A DNA stretch of 64,000 nt from Hwangdonia seohaensis (GTDB lineage Bacteria > Bacteroidota > Bacteroidia > Flavobacteriales > Flavobacteriaceae). Numbering within the stretch: the stretch's first letter is position 1; the number at the start of each line of letters is the position of its first letter. The position numbers and the translations under genes were made by a program. Positions 1-8,180 of this stretch are shown piece by piece. The stretch covers positions 930,001-994,000 of the forward strand of contig NZ_JAVSCK010000001.1 of NCBI RefSeq assembly GCF_031932625.1, given 5' to 3'. The notes below the pieces were generated by a model. It worked only from the letters and a program-made list of their open reading frames with translations, had not been told where the DNA came from and did no database searches.

Positions 1-533
1 CTGTGGTTACAAAAGCCATTGCACAATTTGAGCGCACTTTAATTTCATCCAATTCAAAATTCGATAAGTACCTTTTGGGCGAAGCTACTTTAACGCCCGA
101 AGAACTCAACGGGTTTAATGTATTTATGGACGAAACCAAAGGCGATTGCTTTCATTGCCACGGCAGCGATAAAAACCCGCTTTGGACCGATAATATATTT
201 CATAACAACGGTTTGGATGCCACGTTTACCGATTTGGGTTTGGGCGCGGTAACCGGCGATCCGGCAGACAACGGTAAATTCAAATCGCCATCATTACGCA
301 ACCTTGCTTTTACCGCACCTTACATGCACGATGGCCGTTTTGCCACACTGGACGAAGTGATAAACCATTACAGCGAAGGCTTGCAAAACTCGTCAACCAT
401 CGATCCCTTAATGAAGAAAGTCGCCCAAGGCGGCGTGCAATTATCAGCTCAAGATAAAGCCGATTTAAAAGCCTTTTTACTATCCCTTTCAGATGATGAA
501 TTTATAAGTAATCCAGACTTCCTAAACCAATAA
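1..533 (+). CDS. Cytochrome c peroxidase / MauG family, C-terminal part (5' truncated by window)
   Basis: This is the C-terminal part of a di-haem cytochrome c peroxidase, a periplasmic enzyme that reduces H2O2 with electrons from small cytochromes. The frame is open to the left edge, so the GTG near base 3 is not the real start. A c-type haem motif CFHCH (CxxCH) lies about 50 residues into the visible part. The family's C-terminal signature follows: a KSPSLRN-type segment, then YMHDGRFATLDEVI, where the Met is the usual distal haem ligand. The N-terminal haem domain is outside the window, so the MauG and CcpA subtypes cannot be told apart. Roughly 140 bp with a probable promoter separate it from the SUF genes, so it is probably a separate unit. 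Confidence 0.9.
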   Translation, partial: VVTKAIAQFERTLISSNSKFDKYLLGEATLTPEELNGFNVFMDETKGDCFHCHGSDKNPLWTDNIFHNNGLDATFTDLGLGAVTGDPADNGKFKSPSLRNLAFTAPYMHDGRFATLDEVINHYSEGLQNSSTIDPLMKKVAQGGVQLSAQDKADLKAFLLSLSDDEFISNPDFLNQ

Positions 534-598
534 AAAATTCCTATAAAACTATATGCTAATATAATGTTAGGTTGTATGGTAATCCATGACTTATATTG

Positions 599-606
599 TA
601 TATTTG
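599..606 (+). promoter_or_regulatory. Probable -7 promoter element of the suf operon
   Basis: TATATTTG matches the Bacteroidota sigma-A -7 consensus TAnnTTTG exactly and lies 66 bp upstream of the A-type carrier start codon. A TTG at 572-574 could be the -33 element, but the 24-bp spacing is longer than usual. No Fe-S regulator site was recognised in the leader. Confidence 0.55.
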
Positions 607-672
607 CACTCTATTTAGAAACTGTCTTAATAAAACACGGTTAAGGCGACACTAAATCTAATAAACAAGAAT

Positions 673-1002
673 ATGATAAAAGTATCTGAAACAGCTAAGA
701 AAAAAGTGGTGGAGCTTATGGCAGATGATGGCTATAATGCTGCGACCGACTATGTTCGTGTGGGCGTAAAAAGTGGTGGTTGTTCTGGATTGTCTTACGA
801 TTTAAAATTTGACAAAGAACAACAAGACGACGATAAGGTTTTTGAGGACAATGGCGTAAAAATCATCATTGACAAAAAAAGCTTTTTATACCTCATTGGG
901 ACGACACTGGAATATTCAGGCGGATTAAACGGAACAGGTTTCGTTTTTAATAACCCTAACGCAAACCGTACATGCGGTTGTGGGGAGAGCTTTTCCTTGT
1001 AA
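673..1002 (+). CDS. HesB/IscA/SufA-family A-type Fe-S carrier
   Basis: This 109-residue cytosolic A-type carrier receives Fe-S clusters from the SufBCD scaffold and passes them to apo-proteins. The three invariant cysteines are visible: Cys37 in GGCSGLSY, and Cys101 and Cys103 in the C-terminal CGCGESF motif. Length and motif order are standard for the family. It is the first gene of the SUF region, behind a good -7 element. In many Flavobacteriaceae this gene directly precedes sufB; here a four-helix-bundle gene lies between them. SufA, IscA and ErpA cannot be separated by sequence alone, so no symbol is given. Confidence 0.95.
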   Translation: MIKVSETAKKKVVELMADDGYNAATDYVRVGVKSGGCSGLSYDLKFDKEQQDDDKVFEDNGVKIIIDKKSFLYLIGTTLEYSGGLNGTGFVFNNPNANRTCGCGESFSL

Positions 1003-1008
1003 AAATTC

Positions 1009-1454
1009 AAAATTTAAAATTCTGAATTCAAGGTTATGGCAACTGTAAAACAATTTGAAGATTTAGATATTTGGAAACTAGCTAGAATACTTTGCAAAGA
1101 CATCAACAAAATTGCAAACAGTACAGAATTAAGAAAAGATTATAAATTGTATAGTCAAATAGATGGTTCTTCAGGATCTGTAATGGATAATATTGCTGAA
1201 GGATTTGAAAGAAATGGAAATAAAGAATTTATTCAATTTTTATCTATATCAAAAGCCTCCTGTGGTGAGACAAGATCTCAATTATACAGGGTTTTAGATA
1301 GAAATTATATTAATAAAGATGAGTTTAATAAACTTTATGATCAAACGATTATTCTAGGAAAAATGATTGGAGGGTTTATGAACTATCTTAAGAAAAGTGA
1401 TTTAAAGGGAAGCAAGTACAAAGCAAATTAGCCTAACTTTGAATTTTAAATTTT
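1009..1454. repeat. 14-bp inverted repeats flanking the four-helix-bundle gene
   Basis: AAAATTTAAAATTC at 1009-1022 recurs as its exact reverse complement GAATTTTAAATTTT at 1441-1454. The matches extend imperfectly on both sides (GAATTCAAGG to the left, CTTTGAATT to the right). The pair brackets the 1036-1431 gene almost exactly, which suggests the gene and its flanks were inserted as one unit between the A-type carrier gene and sufB. The repeats are AT-rich, so some of the match could be compositional. Confidence 0.55.
1036..1431 (+). CDS. Four-helix bundle protein (S23/IVP family)
   Basis: This 131-residue, all-helical protein belongs to the family first found in 23S rRNA intervening sequences; relatives include Avd of diversity-generating retroelements. 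Supporting features are the N-terminal FEDLDIWKLARILCKDI segment, the central SSGSVMDNIAEGFER motif (the family's N-I-A-E-G-x-x-R core), and the following FIQFLSISKASCGETRSQL helix. The biochemical function of stand-alone members is unknown. The gene splits a SUF operon, is more AT-rich than its neighbours by eye, and is bracketed by AT-rich inverted repeats. That context suggests acquisition rather than a role in Fe-S assembly. No reverse transcriptase or variable repeat was seen nearby, so it is unlikely to be Avd of a retroelement. Confidence 0.88.
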   Translation: MATVKQFEDLDIWKLARILCKDINKIANSTELRKDYKLYSQIDGSSGSVMDNIAEGFERNGNKEFIQFLSISKASCGETRSQLYRVLDRNYINKDEFNKLYDQTIILGKMIGGFMNYLKKSDLKGSKYKAN

Positions 1455-1465
1455 AAACTCGGAAT

Positions 1466-2914
1466 ATGAACAAGTATACTGAAGACGATTTACGCGAAGA
1501 GCTAAAAACCAAAGAATACGAATACGGTTTTTATACCGATATAGAATCGGATACATTCCCTAACGGATTGAATGAAGATGTGGTTCGCGCTATTTCCAAA
1601 AAGAAAGAAGAACCGCAATGGATGACCGATTGGAGATTGGAATCCTTTAAAGTTTGGAAAGAAATGGTAGAGCCGGACTGGGCCAATGTAAATTACGAAA
1701 AGCCGGATTTTCAAGGCATTTCGTATTATTCGGCACCAAATACCAAACCTAAATACGATAGTATTGATGAGGTTGACCCCGAATTATTGGCAACTTTTGA
1801 AAAACTGGGAATTTCTTTAGACGAGCAAAAAAAACTTGCTGGCGTAGCCATGGATGTAGTTATTGATTCCGTTTCGGTGGCCACCACATTCAAGAAAACA
1901 TTGGGTGAGAAAGGTATTATTTTTATGAGTATTTCTGAAGCTATTAAAGAGCACCCAGAGCTTGTGAAAAAATATTTAGGTACCGTTGTACCACAAAAAG
2001 ACAACTTTTATGCCGCCTTAAATTCGGCTGTATTTAGCGATGGTTCTTTCTGTTACATTCCAAAAGGGGTGCGTTGCCCCATGGAATTGTCAACCTATTT
2101 TAGAATCAATCAAGCGGGAACTGGTCAGTTTGAGCGTACACTTGTTATTGCAGACGAAGGTAGCTACGTAAGTTATTTAGAAGGCTGTACGGCTCCAAGC
2201 AGAGATGAAAACCAATTGCACGCCGCCGTTGTTGAGTTGATCGCTTTAGATGATGCCGAAATAAAATATTCAACCGTACAAAACTGGTATCCTGGAAACG
2301 ACCAAGGAAAAGGTGGTGTTTATAACTTTGTTACCAAGCGTGGTTTATGCGAAAAAAACGCTAAAATCTCGTGGACACAAGTGGAAACAGGTTCTGCCGT
2401 TACTTGGAAATATCCGAGCTGTATTTTAAAAGGCGATAATTCTGTTGGTGAGTTTTACTCAATCGCAGTAACAAACAATTATCAGCAAGCCGATACGGGA
2501 ACGAAAATGATTCACTTAGGTAAAAACACAAAATCCACTATCATTTCAAAAGGTATTTCTGCCGGAAAATCACAAAACAGTTATCGTGGGTTGGTTCAAA
2601 TAAATTCAAGAGCCGAAAATGCACGTAATTTTTCGCAATGTGATAGTTTGCTAATGGGCAACGCATGTGGTGCACATACCTTCCCATACATTGAAGCGAA
2701 AAACAAAACCGCAATAATCGAGCACGAAGCGACTACCAGTAAAATTGGCGAGGACCAGATTTTTTACTGTAATCAACGTGGTATTGATACCGAAAAAGCG
2801 ATTGCTTTAATTGTAAACGGGTTTAGTAAAGAGGTGTTGAATAAACTCCCGATGGAGTTTGCCGTTGAGGCTCAAAAACTATTGGAAATAAGTTTAGAAG
2901 GAAGTGTTGGGTAA
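1466..2914 (+). CDS. sufB: Fe-S cluster assembly scaffold SufB
   Basis: This 482-residue subunit of the SufBC2D scaffold builds Fe-S clusters from sulfur delivered by SufSE. Family segments run throughout, including GVRCPMELSTYFRINQ in the middle and ISAGKSQNSYRGLV nearer the C-terminus. The sulfur-accepting cysteine corresponding to E. coli Cys405 is Cys392 in NFSQCDSLLMG. The C-terminal FYCNQRGID and EVLNKLPMEF stretches complete the SufB/D core. The ATG lies 12 bp after the right inverted repeat of the upstream insert. sufC and sufD follow, with a small lipoprotein gene between sufB and sufC. Confidence 0.98.
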   Translation: MNKYTEDDLREELKTKEYEYGFYTDIESDTFPNGLNEDVVRAISKKKEEPQWMTDWRLESFKVWKEMVEPDWANVNYEKPDFQGISYYSAPNTKPKYDSIDEVDPELLATFEKLGISLDEQKKLAGVAMDVVIDSVSVATTFKKTLGEKGIIFMSISEAIKEHPELVKKYLGTVVPQKDNFYAALNSAVFSDGSFCYIPKGVRCPMELSTYFRINQAGTGQFERTLVIADEGSYVSYLEGCTAPSRDENQLHAAVVELIALDDAEIKYSTVQNWYPGNDQGKGGVYNFVTKRGLCEKNAKISWTQVETGSAVTWKYPSCILKGDNSVGEFYSIAVTNNYQQADTGTKMIHLGKNTKSTIISKGISAGKSQNSYRGLVQINSRAENARNFSQCDSLLMGNACGAHTFPYIEAKNKTAIIEHEATTSKIGEDQIFYCNQRGIDTEKAIALIVNGFSKEVLNKLPMEFAVEAQKLLEISLEGSVG

Positions 2915-2920
2915 TCTTTT

Positions 2921-2970
2921 GTTATTTCTGCGACCTGTGCTGAACTTGTTTCAGTAAGGCAGGAATCTCA
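2921..2970. repeat. Degenerate GTCATTC-type intergenic repeat
   Basis: The sufB-lipoprotein gap contains a degenerate copy of the short intergenic hairpin repeat seen elsewhere in the window. Its CTGAACTTGTTTCAG core is nearly the same as the left arm of the copy near 22770. It may form a weak hairpin inside the suf transcript. Confidence 0.5.
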
Positions 2971-2996
2971 GTAATCCAACCAAAAATTTTAAATAA

Positions 2997-3419
2997 ATGA
3001 AAAGAGTATTTTTTATCGCATTAGTTCTAACAGTATTTATTAGCTGTAAAAAAGATGCCGAATCTCAGAAATCCGAAGAAACCATCAGTTTGGATAGTGA
3101 AGAAAGGACAGCAAAACAAAGCGATGGGTTAACCCTTTTAAAAGGTGAGTTTGTGTATTATGCCGATGCTGCTGTTTTACAAACGCATGCCCAAATTTAC
3201 GGTGTAATTCTTAACGATAAGGTTGAAGAATTAAACAATAAAGCAAAAGCATTTAAAAAAGAACCAACCGATTTTGTACAAGTTGAGATTCGCGGAAAAA
3301 TAACCCAAAAACCAGAAGGTGAAGAAGGTTGGGACAACCGCGTAGAAATAAAAGAAATATTAAGCGTTACAGCTTCAAAAAACGATAACGATAATTTAGT
3401 AAAACTAGGAAAAGAGTAA
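2997..3419 (+). CDS. Small lipoprotein, possibly NlpE-like OB-fold, within the suf operon
   Basis: This 140-residue lipoprotein has a signal peptide ending in FISC (lipid Cys at residue 17), followed by KKD. A polar linker leads to a domain beginning LLKGEFVYYADAAVLQTHAQ. That domain resembles the C-terminal OB-fold of NlpE-type lipoproteins (G-x-F-x-Y-x-A-D-A-A, then a p-x-V-x-V-x-G-strand), but the resemblance was judged by eye only. It ends two bases before sufC, so the two are almost certainly co-transcribed. An exported lipoprotein inside a cytosolic Fe-S assembly operon is unexpected and its role is unknown. Identification as a lipoprotein is secure; the fold assignment is tentative. 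Confidence 0.8.
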   Translation: MKRVFFIALVLTVFISCKKDAESQKSEETISLDSEERTAKQSDGLTLLKGEFVYYADAAVLQTHAQIYGVILNDKVEELNNKAKAFKKEPTDFVQVEIRGKITQKPEGEEGWDNRVEIKEILSVTASKNDNDNLVKLGKE

Positions 3420-3421
3420 TT

Positions 3422-4174
3422 ATGTTAAAGATAAAGAATTTACACGCAAGTGTTGAAGACAAGGCCATTTTAAGAGGTGTAAACCTTGAGGTAAAACCAG
3501 GAGAAGTACACGCTATTATGGGACCAAACGGTTCTGGGAAAAGTACATTGGCATCGGTTATTGCCGGAAAGGAAGAGTATGAAATGGACCAAGGGGAAAT
3601 CATTTTACAAAATGAAAACATCAACGAGCTTTCGGCCGAAGAACGTGCACACAAAGGCATTTTTCTGTCGTTTCAATATCCGGTGGAAATCCCAGGGGTT
3701 TCGGTAACAAACTTTATTAAAACCGCTATTAACGAAACCCGAAAAGCAAAAGGTTTGGAAGATATGCCGGCAAAGGACATGCTAAAACTAATCCGTGAAA
3801 AAGCCGATTTGTTGGAAATAGACAGAAAATTTTTATCGCGCTCGTTAAACGAAGGGTTTTCCGGTGGTGAAAAAAAACGAAACGAAATTTTTCAAATGGC
3901 CATGCTCGAACCAAAATTAGCCATTCTTGACGAAACCGATTCTGGTTTGGATATTGACGCTTTGCGCATTGTTGCCAACGGTGTAAATAAGTTTAAAAGT
4001 AAAGACAACGCCGTAATCGTTATTACGCACTACCAACGTTTATTGGATTATATCGTACCCGATTTTGTACACGTTATTCACGAAGGCCGCATTGTAAAAT
4101 CCGGAACAAAAGAATTGGCACACGAGCTAGAAGAAAAAGGTTACGATTGGATTAAAGAAAAAGCGAACGCATAA
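3422..4174 (+). CDS. sufC: Fe-S cluster assembly ATPase SufC
   Basis: This 250-residue ABC-type ATPase energises the SufBCD scaffold. Walker A is GPNGSGKST near residue 36, and the SufC-specific signature FSGGEKKRNEIFQM replaces the transporter LSGGQ context. Walker B with the catalytic glutamate is LAILDETDSGLD, followed by the switch histidine in VITHYQRLL. There are no membrane segments, as expected for a soluble SufC. It starts 2 bp after the small lipoprotein gene and precedes sufD by 77 bp that include a short direct repeat. Confidence 0.98.
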   Translation: MLKIKNLHASVEDKAILRGVNLEVKPGEVHAIMGPNGSGKSTLASVIAGKEEYEMDQGEIILQNENINELSAEERAHKGIFLSFQYPVEIPGVSVTNFIKTAINETRKAKGLEDMPAKDMLKLIREKADLLEIDRKFLSRSLNEGFSGGEKKRNEIFQMAMLEPKLAILDETDSGLDIDALRIVANGVNKFKSKDNAVIVITHYQRLLDYIVPDFVHVIHEGRIVKSGTKELAHELEEKGYDWIKEKANA

Positions 4175-4180
4175 CAGTAA

Positions 4181-4240
4181 CTAGTCCACAGTCCACAGTA
4201 AGCAGTCTTTTTAACTGCAAACTGAAGACTGCAAACTGAA
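4181..4240. repeat. Short direct repeats of ACTGCAAACTGAA type
   Basis: The sufC-sufD gap contains two exact copies of ACTGCAAACTGAA (4214-4226 and 4228-4240). They are preceded by related CAGTCCACAGT tracts. A similar low-complexity tract (TCTCAGTCTCAGTTTTCAG) lies at 9586-9606 just after sufT. These look like simple intergenic repeats, with no evidence of a regulatory role. Confidence 0.6.
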
Positions 4241-4251
4241 TACTTATCAAT

Positions 4252-5565
4252 ATGGATTTAAAAGAAAAATTAGTATCATCCTTCATCGTATTTGAAGACC
4301 AAGCTGATGTTGACACCTATGTGCACAATGTTAGAAACGATGCTATTAAAATATTTGAAGCAAAAGGGTTTCCCACTAAAAAGGAAGAAGCTTGGAAATA
4401 CACCTCGTTAAACAAGCTGCTTAAAGAAGACTACAGTGTTTTCCCAAAACAAGAAAGCACTATAGATTATAACGATATTAAAAAATATTTCATCCATAAT
4501 ATAGACAGCTATAAAATAGTGTTTATCGATGGTAAATATTCATCACATTTATCGCAAACCACGCACGATGGTATCGATGTGTGCTTAATGTCATCAGCTT
4601 TATCAAAACCAAAATACCGATTGGTGATTGAAAATTATTTCAACAAAGCTGCCGAAAAAGACAGCTTAACATCACTAAACACGGCGTTTTCCCAAGAAGG
4701 GGCATACATTCATATTCCAAAAAATAAGTTGGTTGAAAAGCCTATTCAAATTATACATTTATCTACCGGAAACGAGTCGGCAACCATGTTGCAACCACGT
4801 AACTTGGTAGTGGTCGACGAGAATTCGCATGTGCAAATTATAGAGCGCCACCAAAGTTTAACCGATAACGCGGTGCTCACCAATAGCGTTACCGAAATTT
4901 TTGCCAATAAACGCGCCATTGTAGATTATTACAAAATACAAAACGACAACGCCAACGCATCCTTAATAGATAATACCTTTATTAAGCAAAAGCGCGAAAG
5001 TGTCGCATCGGTGCACACCTTTGCCTTTGGCGGTAAATTAACGCGCAACAACCTTAATTTTTATCAAGAAGGCGAGCGCATCAATTCCATCTTAAAAGGG
5101 GTTACCATTATTGGCAACAAACAACATGTCGATCACAACACTTTGGTGCACCACATCGAGCCAAATTGCGAGAGCCATCAAGATTACAAAGGTATTTTTG
5201 CCGAAAATTCAACCGGTGTATTTAACGGAAAAATAATTGTTGAAAAAGAAGCGCAAAAAACCAATGCCTTTCAAGCCAATAACAACATTTTGGTAAGCGA
5301 CAAAGCCAGCATAAACACCAAACCGCAACTCGAAATTTTTGCCGACGATGTAAAATGCTCGCACGGTTGTACCATAGGGCAACTCGACGAAAGCGCTATG
5401 TTTTACATGCGTTCGCGCGGTATTCCAGAAAAAGAGGCCAAAGCCCTTTTAATGTACGCCTTTAGCAACAACGTGTTAAGCTCGGTTAAAATTCCAGAGA
5501 TAAAACAGCGCATCACCAAAATAATCGCCAATAAATTAGGCGTAAATATTGGGTTCGATTTGTAA
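4252..5565 (+). CDS. sufD: Fe-S cluster assembly protein SufD
   Basis: This 437-residue partner of SufB completes the SufBC2D complex. The N-terminal helical domain holds the FPTKKEEAWKYTSLNKLL motif, typical of SufD. The beta-helix core includes QEGERINSILKGV and VDHNTLVHHIEPNCES, where the histidines match those implicated in cluster assembly in the family. The C-terminal signature is CSHGCTIGQLDESAMFYMRS. It lies between sufC and sufS, separated from sufS by about 140 bp that carry two dispersed repeats. Confidence 0.97.
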   Translation: MDLKEKLVSSFIVFEDQADVDTYVHNVRNDAIKIFEAKGFPTKKEEAWKYTSLNKLLKEDYSVFPKQESTIDYNDIKKYFIHNIDSYKIVFIDGKYSSHLSQTTHDGIDVCLMSSALSKPKYRLVIENYFNKAAEKDSLTSLNTAFSQEGAYIHIPKNKLVEKPIQIIHLSTGNESATMLQPRNLVVVDENSHVQIIERHQSLTDNAVLTNSVTEIFANKRAIVDYYKIQNDNANASLIDNTFIKQKRESVASVHTFAFGGKLTRNNLNFYQEGERINSILKGVTIIGNKQHVDHNTLVHHIEPNCESHQDYKGIFAENSTGVFNGKIIVEKEAQKTNAFQANNNILVSDKASINTKPQLEIFADDVKCSHGCTIGQLDESAMFYMRSRGIPEKEAKALLMYAFSNNVLSSVKIPEIKQRITKIIANKLGVNIGFDL

Positions 5566-5572
5566 CAACTTT

Positions 5573-5596
5573 GTCATTCCCTCGAAGGAGGGAATC
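5573..5596. repeat. GTCATTCC-type hairpin repeat
   Basis: GTCATTCCCTCGAAGGAGGG followed by AATC forms a perfect 8-bp stem (ATTCCCTC with GAGGGAAT) around a GAAG loop. It belongs to the same short intergenic repeat family as the copies near 9171, 40909 and 42168. It lies just after sufD and could act as a processing or attenuation hairpin before sufS. Confidence 0.7.
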
Positions 5597-5621
5597 TTAT
5601 GATATTTAAACAATTTTTTTT

Positions 5622-5695
5622 GAAGCTATTTCCCGCTATCCACTGTATCTTTTTTTCGTGCCTCAAAAAAGGATGCCGTTTCTATCGGGGCTAAA
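5622..5695 (-). repeat. Dispersed intergenic repeat, family A (copy 1)
   Basis: On the minus strand this roughly 74-bp element runs from TTTAGCCCCGATAGAAACGG, through GGCATCC, a T-run, the loop GAGGCACGA, an A-run and GATACAG, to GGGAAATAGCTTC. It matches 40801-40875 on the plus strand with about 7 differences in 74 positions. The T-run and A-run flank the GAGGCACGA loop as a stem, which suggests a folded nucleic acid. It ends about 10 bp before the sufS start codon. Confidence 0.8.
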
Positions 5696-5704
5696 CCATC
5701 AGCA

Positions 5705-6919
5705 ATGTTCAAGGTAAACGACATAAGACAAGACTTTCCCATACTTAACAGACAAGTAAACGGAAAACCCTTAGTGTATTTCGATAATGCAGCAACCTCG
5801 CAAACCCCACAACAGGTTATTGATGTTATTGTAGAATATTACTCAAAATACAACGCCAACATTCATCGCGGCGTGCATACCTTAAGTCAAGAAGCTACCG
5901 ATTTATACGAGCAAGCGCGCTTAAAAATACAAGCGCATTTTAATGCCAAATACACGCACGAAATCATTTTAACATCAGGCACAACCGATGGGATAAATTT
6001 AGTCGCAAACGGCTTTTCGTCACTATTAAAAAAAGGCGATGAGGTTATTGTTTCAGCTTTAGAGCATCATAGTAATATTGTGCCTTGGCAAATGCTTTGC
6101 GAGCGCACGGGTGCCATTTTAAAGGTGATTCCCATGAATGATGCCGGCGAATTGGAAATGGCACAATACGATAAATTACTTTCAAAAAACACAAAACTTG
6201 TTTTTGTAAATCATATCTCAAATGCCTTGGGGACTATAAACCCCATCGCGTATATCATTGAAAAAGCACACAGCGTTGGCGCCGCCGTTTTAATTGATGG
6301 CGCACAGGCTTGTCCGCATGTAAAGCCAGACGTTCAAAAATTGGATGTCGATTTTTATGTTGCTTCGGCACACAAAATGTGTGGGCCAACGGGCGTTGGG
6401 ATGCTTTACGGAAAAGAAGATTGGTTAAACAAATTACCGCCCTATCAAGGTGGTGGCGAAATGATAGCCGAAGTTACGTTCGAAAAAACCACTTATGCCG
6501 ACTTACCACATAAATTCGAAGCCGGCACACCAAACATTTGTGGAGGTATAGCTTTTGGGGCAGCCATCGATTATATGAACCAAATTGGTTTTGATGTCAT
6601 TGAAAACTACGAACACGAGCTGTTGGATTATGCCACAGAAAAACTTCTGGAGATAGAAGGTTTAAAAATCTACGGCACCGCAAAAAACAAAACATCGGTT
6701 GTTTCGTTTAATTTAAAGGGCATTCATCCCTACGATGTGGGTACCATTTTAGATAAATTGGGCATTGCCGTTCGTACGGGCCACCATTGTGCGCAGCCCA
6801 TTATGGATTTTTATAAAATCCCGGGAACCGTTCGCGCTTCCTTTGCGTTTTACAACACAAAAGCAGAAATTGATGCGTTGGTTGAAGGGGTGAAAAAGGC
6901 TAAAATGATGCTTTCATAG
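5705..6919 (+). CDS. sufS: Cysteine desulfurase SufS
   Basis: This 404-residue PLP enzyme converts cysteine to alanine and passes the persulfide to SufE. The PLP lysine is Lys224 in SAHKMCGPTGVG. The persulfide cysteine is Cys362 in RTGHHCAQPIM, which with the surrounding sequence marks a group II (SufS/CsdA) desulfurase rather than IscS. EHHSNIVPWQ and the HIHRGVHTLS-like NIHRGVHTLSQEATD motif are also present. It is the last of the contiguous suf genes; sufE and sufT follow only after a two-gene interruption. Confidence 0.98.
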   Translation: MFKVNDIRQDFPILNRQVNGKPLVYFDNAATSQTPQQVIDVIVEYYSKYNANIHRGVHTLSQEATDLYEQARLKIQAHFNAKYTHEIILTSGTTDGINLVANGFSSLLKKGDEVIVSALEHHSNIVPWQMLCERTGAILKVIPMNDAGELEMAQYDKLLSKNTKLVFVNHISNALGTINPIAYIIEKAHSVGAAVLIDGAQACPHVKPDVQKLDVDFYVASAHKMCGPTGVGMLYGKEDWLNKLPPYQGGGEMIAEVTFEKTTYADLPHKFEAGTPNICGGIAFGAAIDYMNQIGFDVIENYEHELLDYATEKLLEIEGLKIYGTAKNKTSVVSFNLKGIHPYDVGTILDKLGIAVRTGHHCAQPIMDFYKIPGTVRASFAFYNTKAEIDALVEGVKKAKMMLS

Positions 6920-7088
6920 GGTACACTTTTATATATCTACATATTTCATTTTTTAAAATTTCCTATTGTTAAATAATTAACAGCGCAATGTATTTTGTCT
7001 AATAATTAACGATTAATTTATTGAATTGTTAATTTTTACACAAAAAAATTATACATTGTGCAACGACTAATTCAAATAATTTTTAAAA

Positions 7089-8156
7089 ATGAAAAAAGTA
7101 TTTTTAAGCATGGCCGCTGTAGCCTTTTTATTTGCAGCTTGTAGCGACGATTCTAAAGAAGCTATCGTTGAAGAACAAAACATCGACATGAGTGATTTTT
7201 ATGTCTACACAGATTCGAATGACGATTTAGCTTCAAAGGAAAACAAAGGAAAGGGCAATTCCAAGTTTTGTTACGCAATGGAAAATTTAAATCGCCAATT
7301 AAACCAAAACCCAGGTTTAGAGAAAAAAATGTATGATGTTGAGTATCATACCCGAAAATTTCTCGCCGGAAAAGGAAAACCACCTAAAGGGGGCGGTGGC
7401 TCTGGAGGAGGTTCTGGAGATACGGATGTTGACGTATTACCAATCCAGGACAATTTAGGTATTATTAATATCCCGGTTTATATACACATCGTATATCCCG
7501 ATGCAAACAGTATTTCTACTTCTCAAATTAATTCTCAAATGGCTACTTTAAATGCTGATTTTAGAGATATTAATACCAACTTACTTCCATCGGGAACTAC
7601 ATTTGCCAATGATGCTACAGATGCAGGTTTTAGTTTTTCGTTGGCAGGGACATTTAGACATAACGATTCAAGGTCTTCTTGGGGAACAAATGATGCTATA
7701 AAAAGTGCTTATCCGCCAATTACACCAGAAACACATTTAAATATTTGGGTGTGTGAAATAGGAGGTGGCATTTTAGGGTATGCGCAATTTCCGGGTGGCA
7801 ATTCATCAACAGATGGTGTCGTGTTAGGTGGCAACTATTTTGGAAACACAAGTGGTGCATACGGCTTGGGTAGAACCGCAACGCATGAAGTTGGGCACTA
7901 CTTTAACCTGCGCCATATTTGGGGTGATGGTAGATGTAATCGAGATGATTTTGTTGCTGACACACCTAAATCTGATAGATCCAATGGGGGGTGTCCTACG
8001 TTTCCAACCACACATTGTAAATCTGCCGACATGACAATGAATTATATGGACTATACTTACGATTCTTGCATGTATATGTTTACAGATGGCCAACGTAACA
8101 GAATGAGAGCTATTTTTGCACCGGGCGGCGCAAGATCCTCAATGATAGGCAGCTAA
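7089..8156 (+). CDS. Secreted lipoprotein zinc metalloprotease, pappalysin-like (M43)
   Basis: This 355-residue lipoprotein has a signal peptide ending in LFAAC (Cys19). A glycine-rich linker near residues 100-110 joins the anchor to a metzincin catalytic domain. The zinc motif is HEVGHYFNLRH (His266, Glu267, His270, His276), with Asn where most metzincins have Gly. The Met-turn is MNYMDY (Met320), typical of the M43 family. Cysteines around RCNRDD, GGCPT and HCKS suggest disulfides in the mature domain. It probably cleaves extracellular protein or peptide. It has a 169-bp leader and its own strong terminator, so it looks like a separate unit placed within the SUF region. Confidence 0.9.
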   Translation: MKKVFLSMAAVAFLFAACSDDSKEAIVEEQNIDMSDFYVYTDSNDDLASKENKGKGNSKFCYAMENLNRQLNQNPGLEKKMYDVEYHTRKFLAGKGKPPKGGGGSGGGSGDTDVDVLPIQDNLGIINIPVYIHIVYPDANSISTSQINSQMATLNADFRDINTNLLPSGTTFANDATDAGFSFSLAGTFRHNDSRSSWGTNDAIKSAYPPITPETHLNIWVCEIGGGILGYAQFPGGNSSTDGVVLGGNYFGNTSGAYGLGRTATHEVGHYFNLRHIWGDGRCNRDDFVADTPKSDRSNGGCPTFPTTHCKSADMTMNYMDYTYDSCMYMFTDGQRNRMRAIFAPGGARSSMIGS

Positions 8157-8180
8157 ATTGTATTTATTAATAAAAGTTAA

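Noticed and set aside
1036..1431. Diversity-generating retroelement (Avd-like gene)
   Set aside because: No reverse transcriptase, template repeat or variable repeat is seen within several kb; a stand-alone S23/IVP protein explains the gene.
5622..5695. Simple rho-independent terminator after sufD
   Set aside because: The element matches a distant copy over about 74 bp in the other orientation, far more than a terminator would, and sits next to the sufS start.
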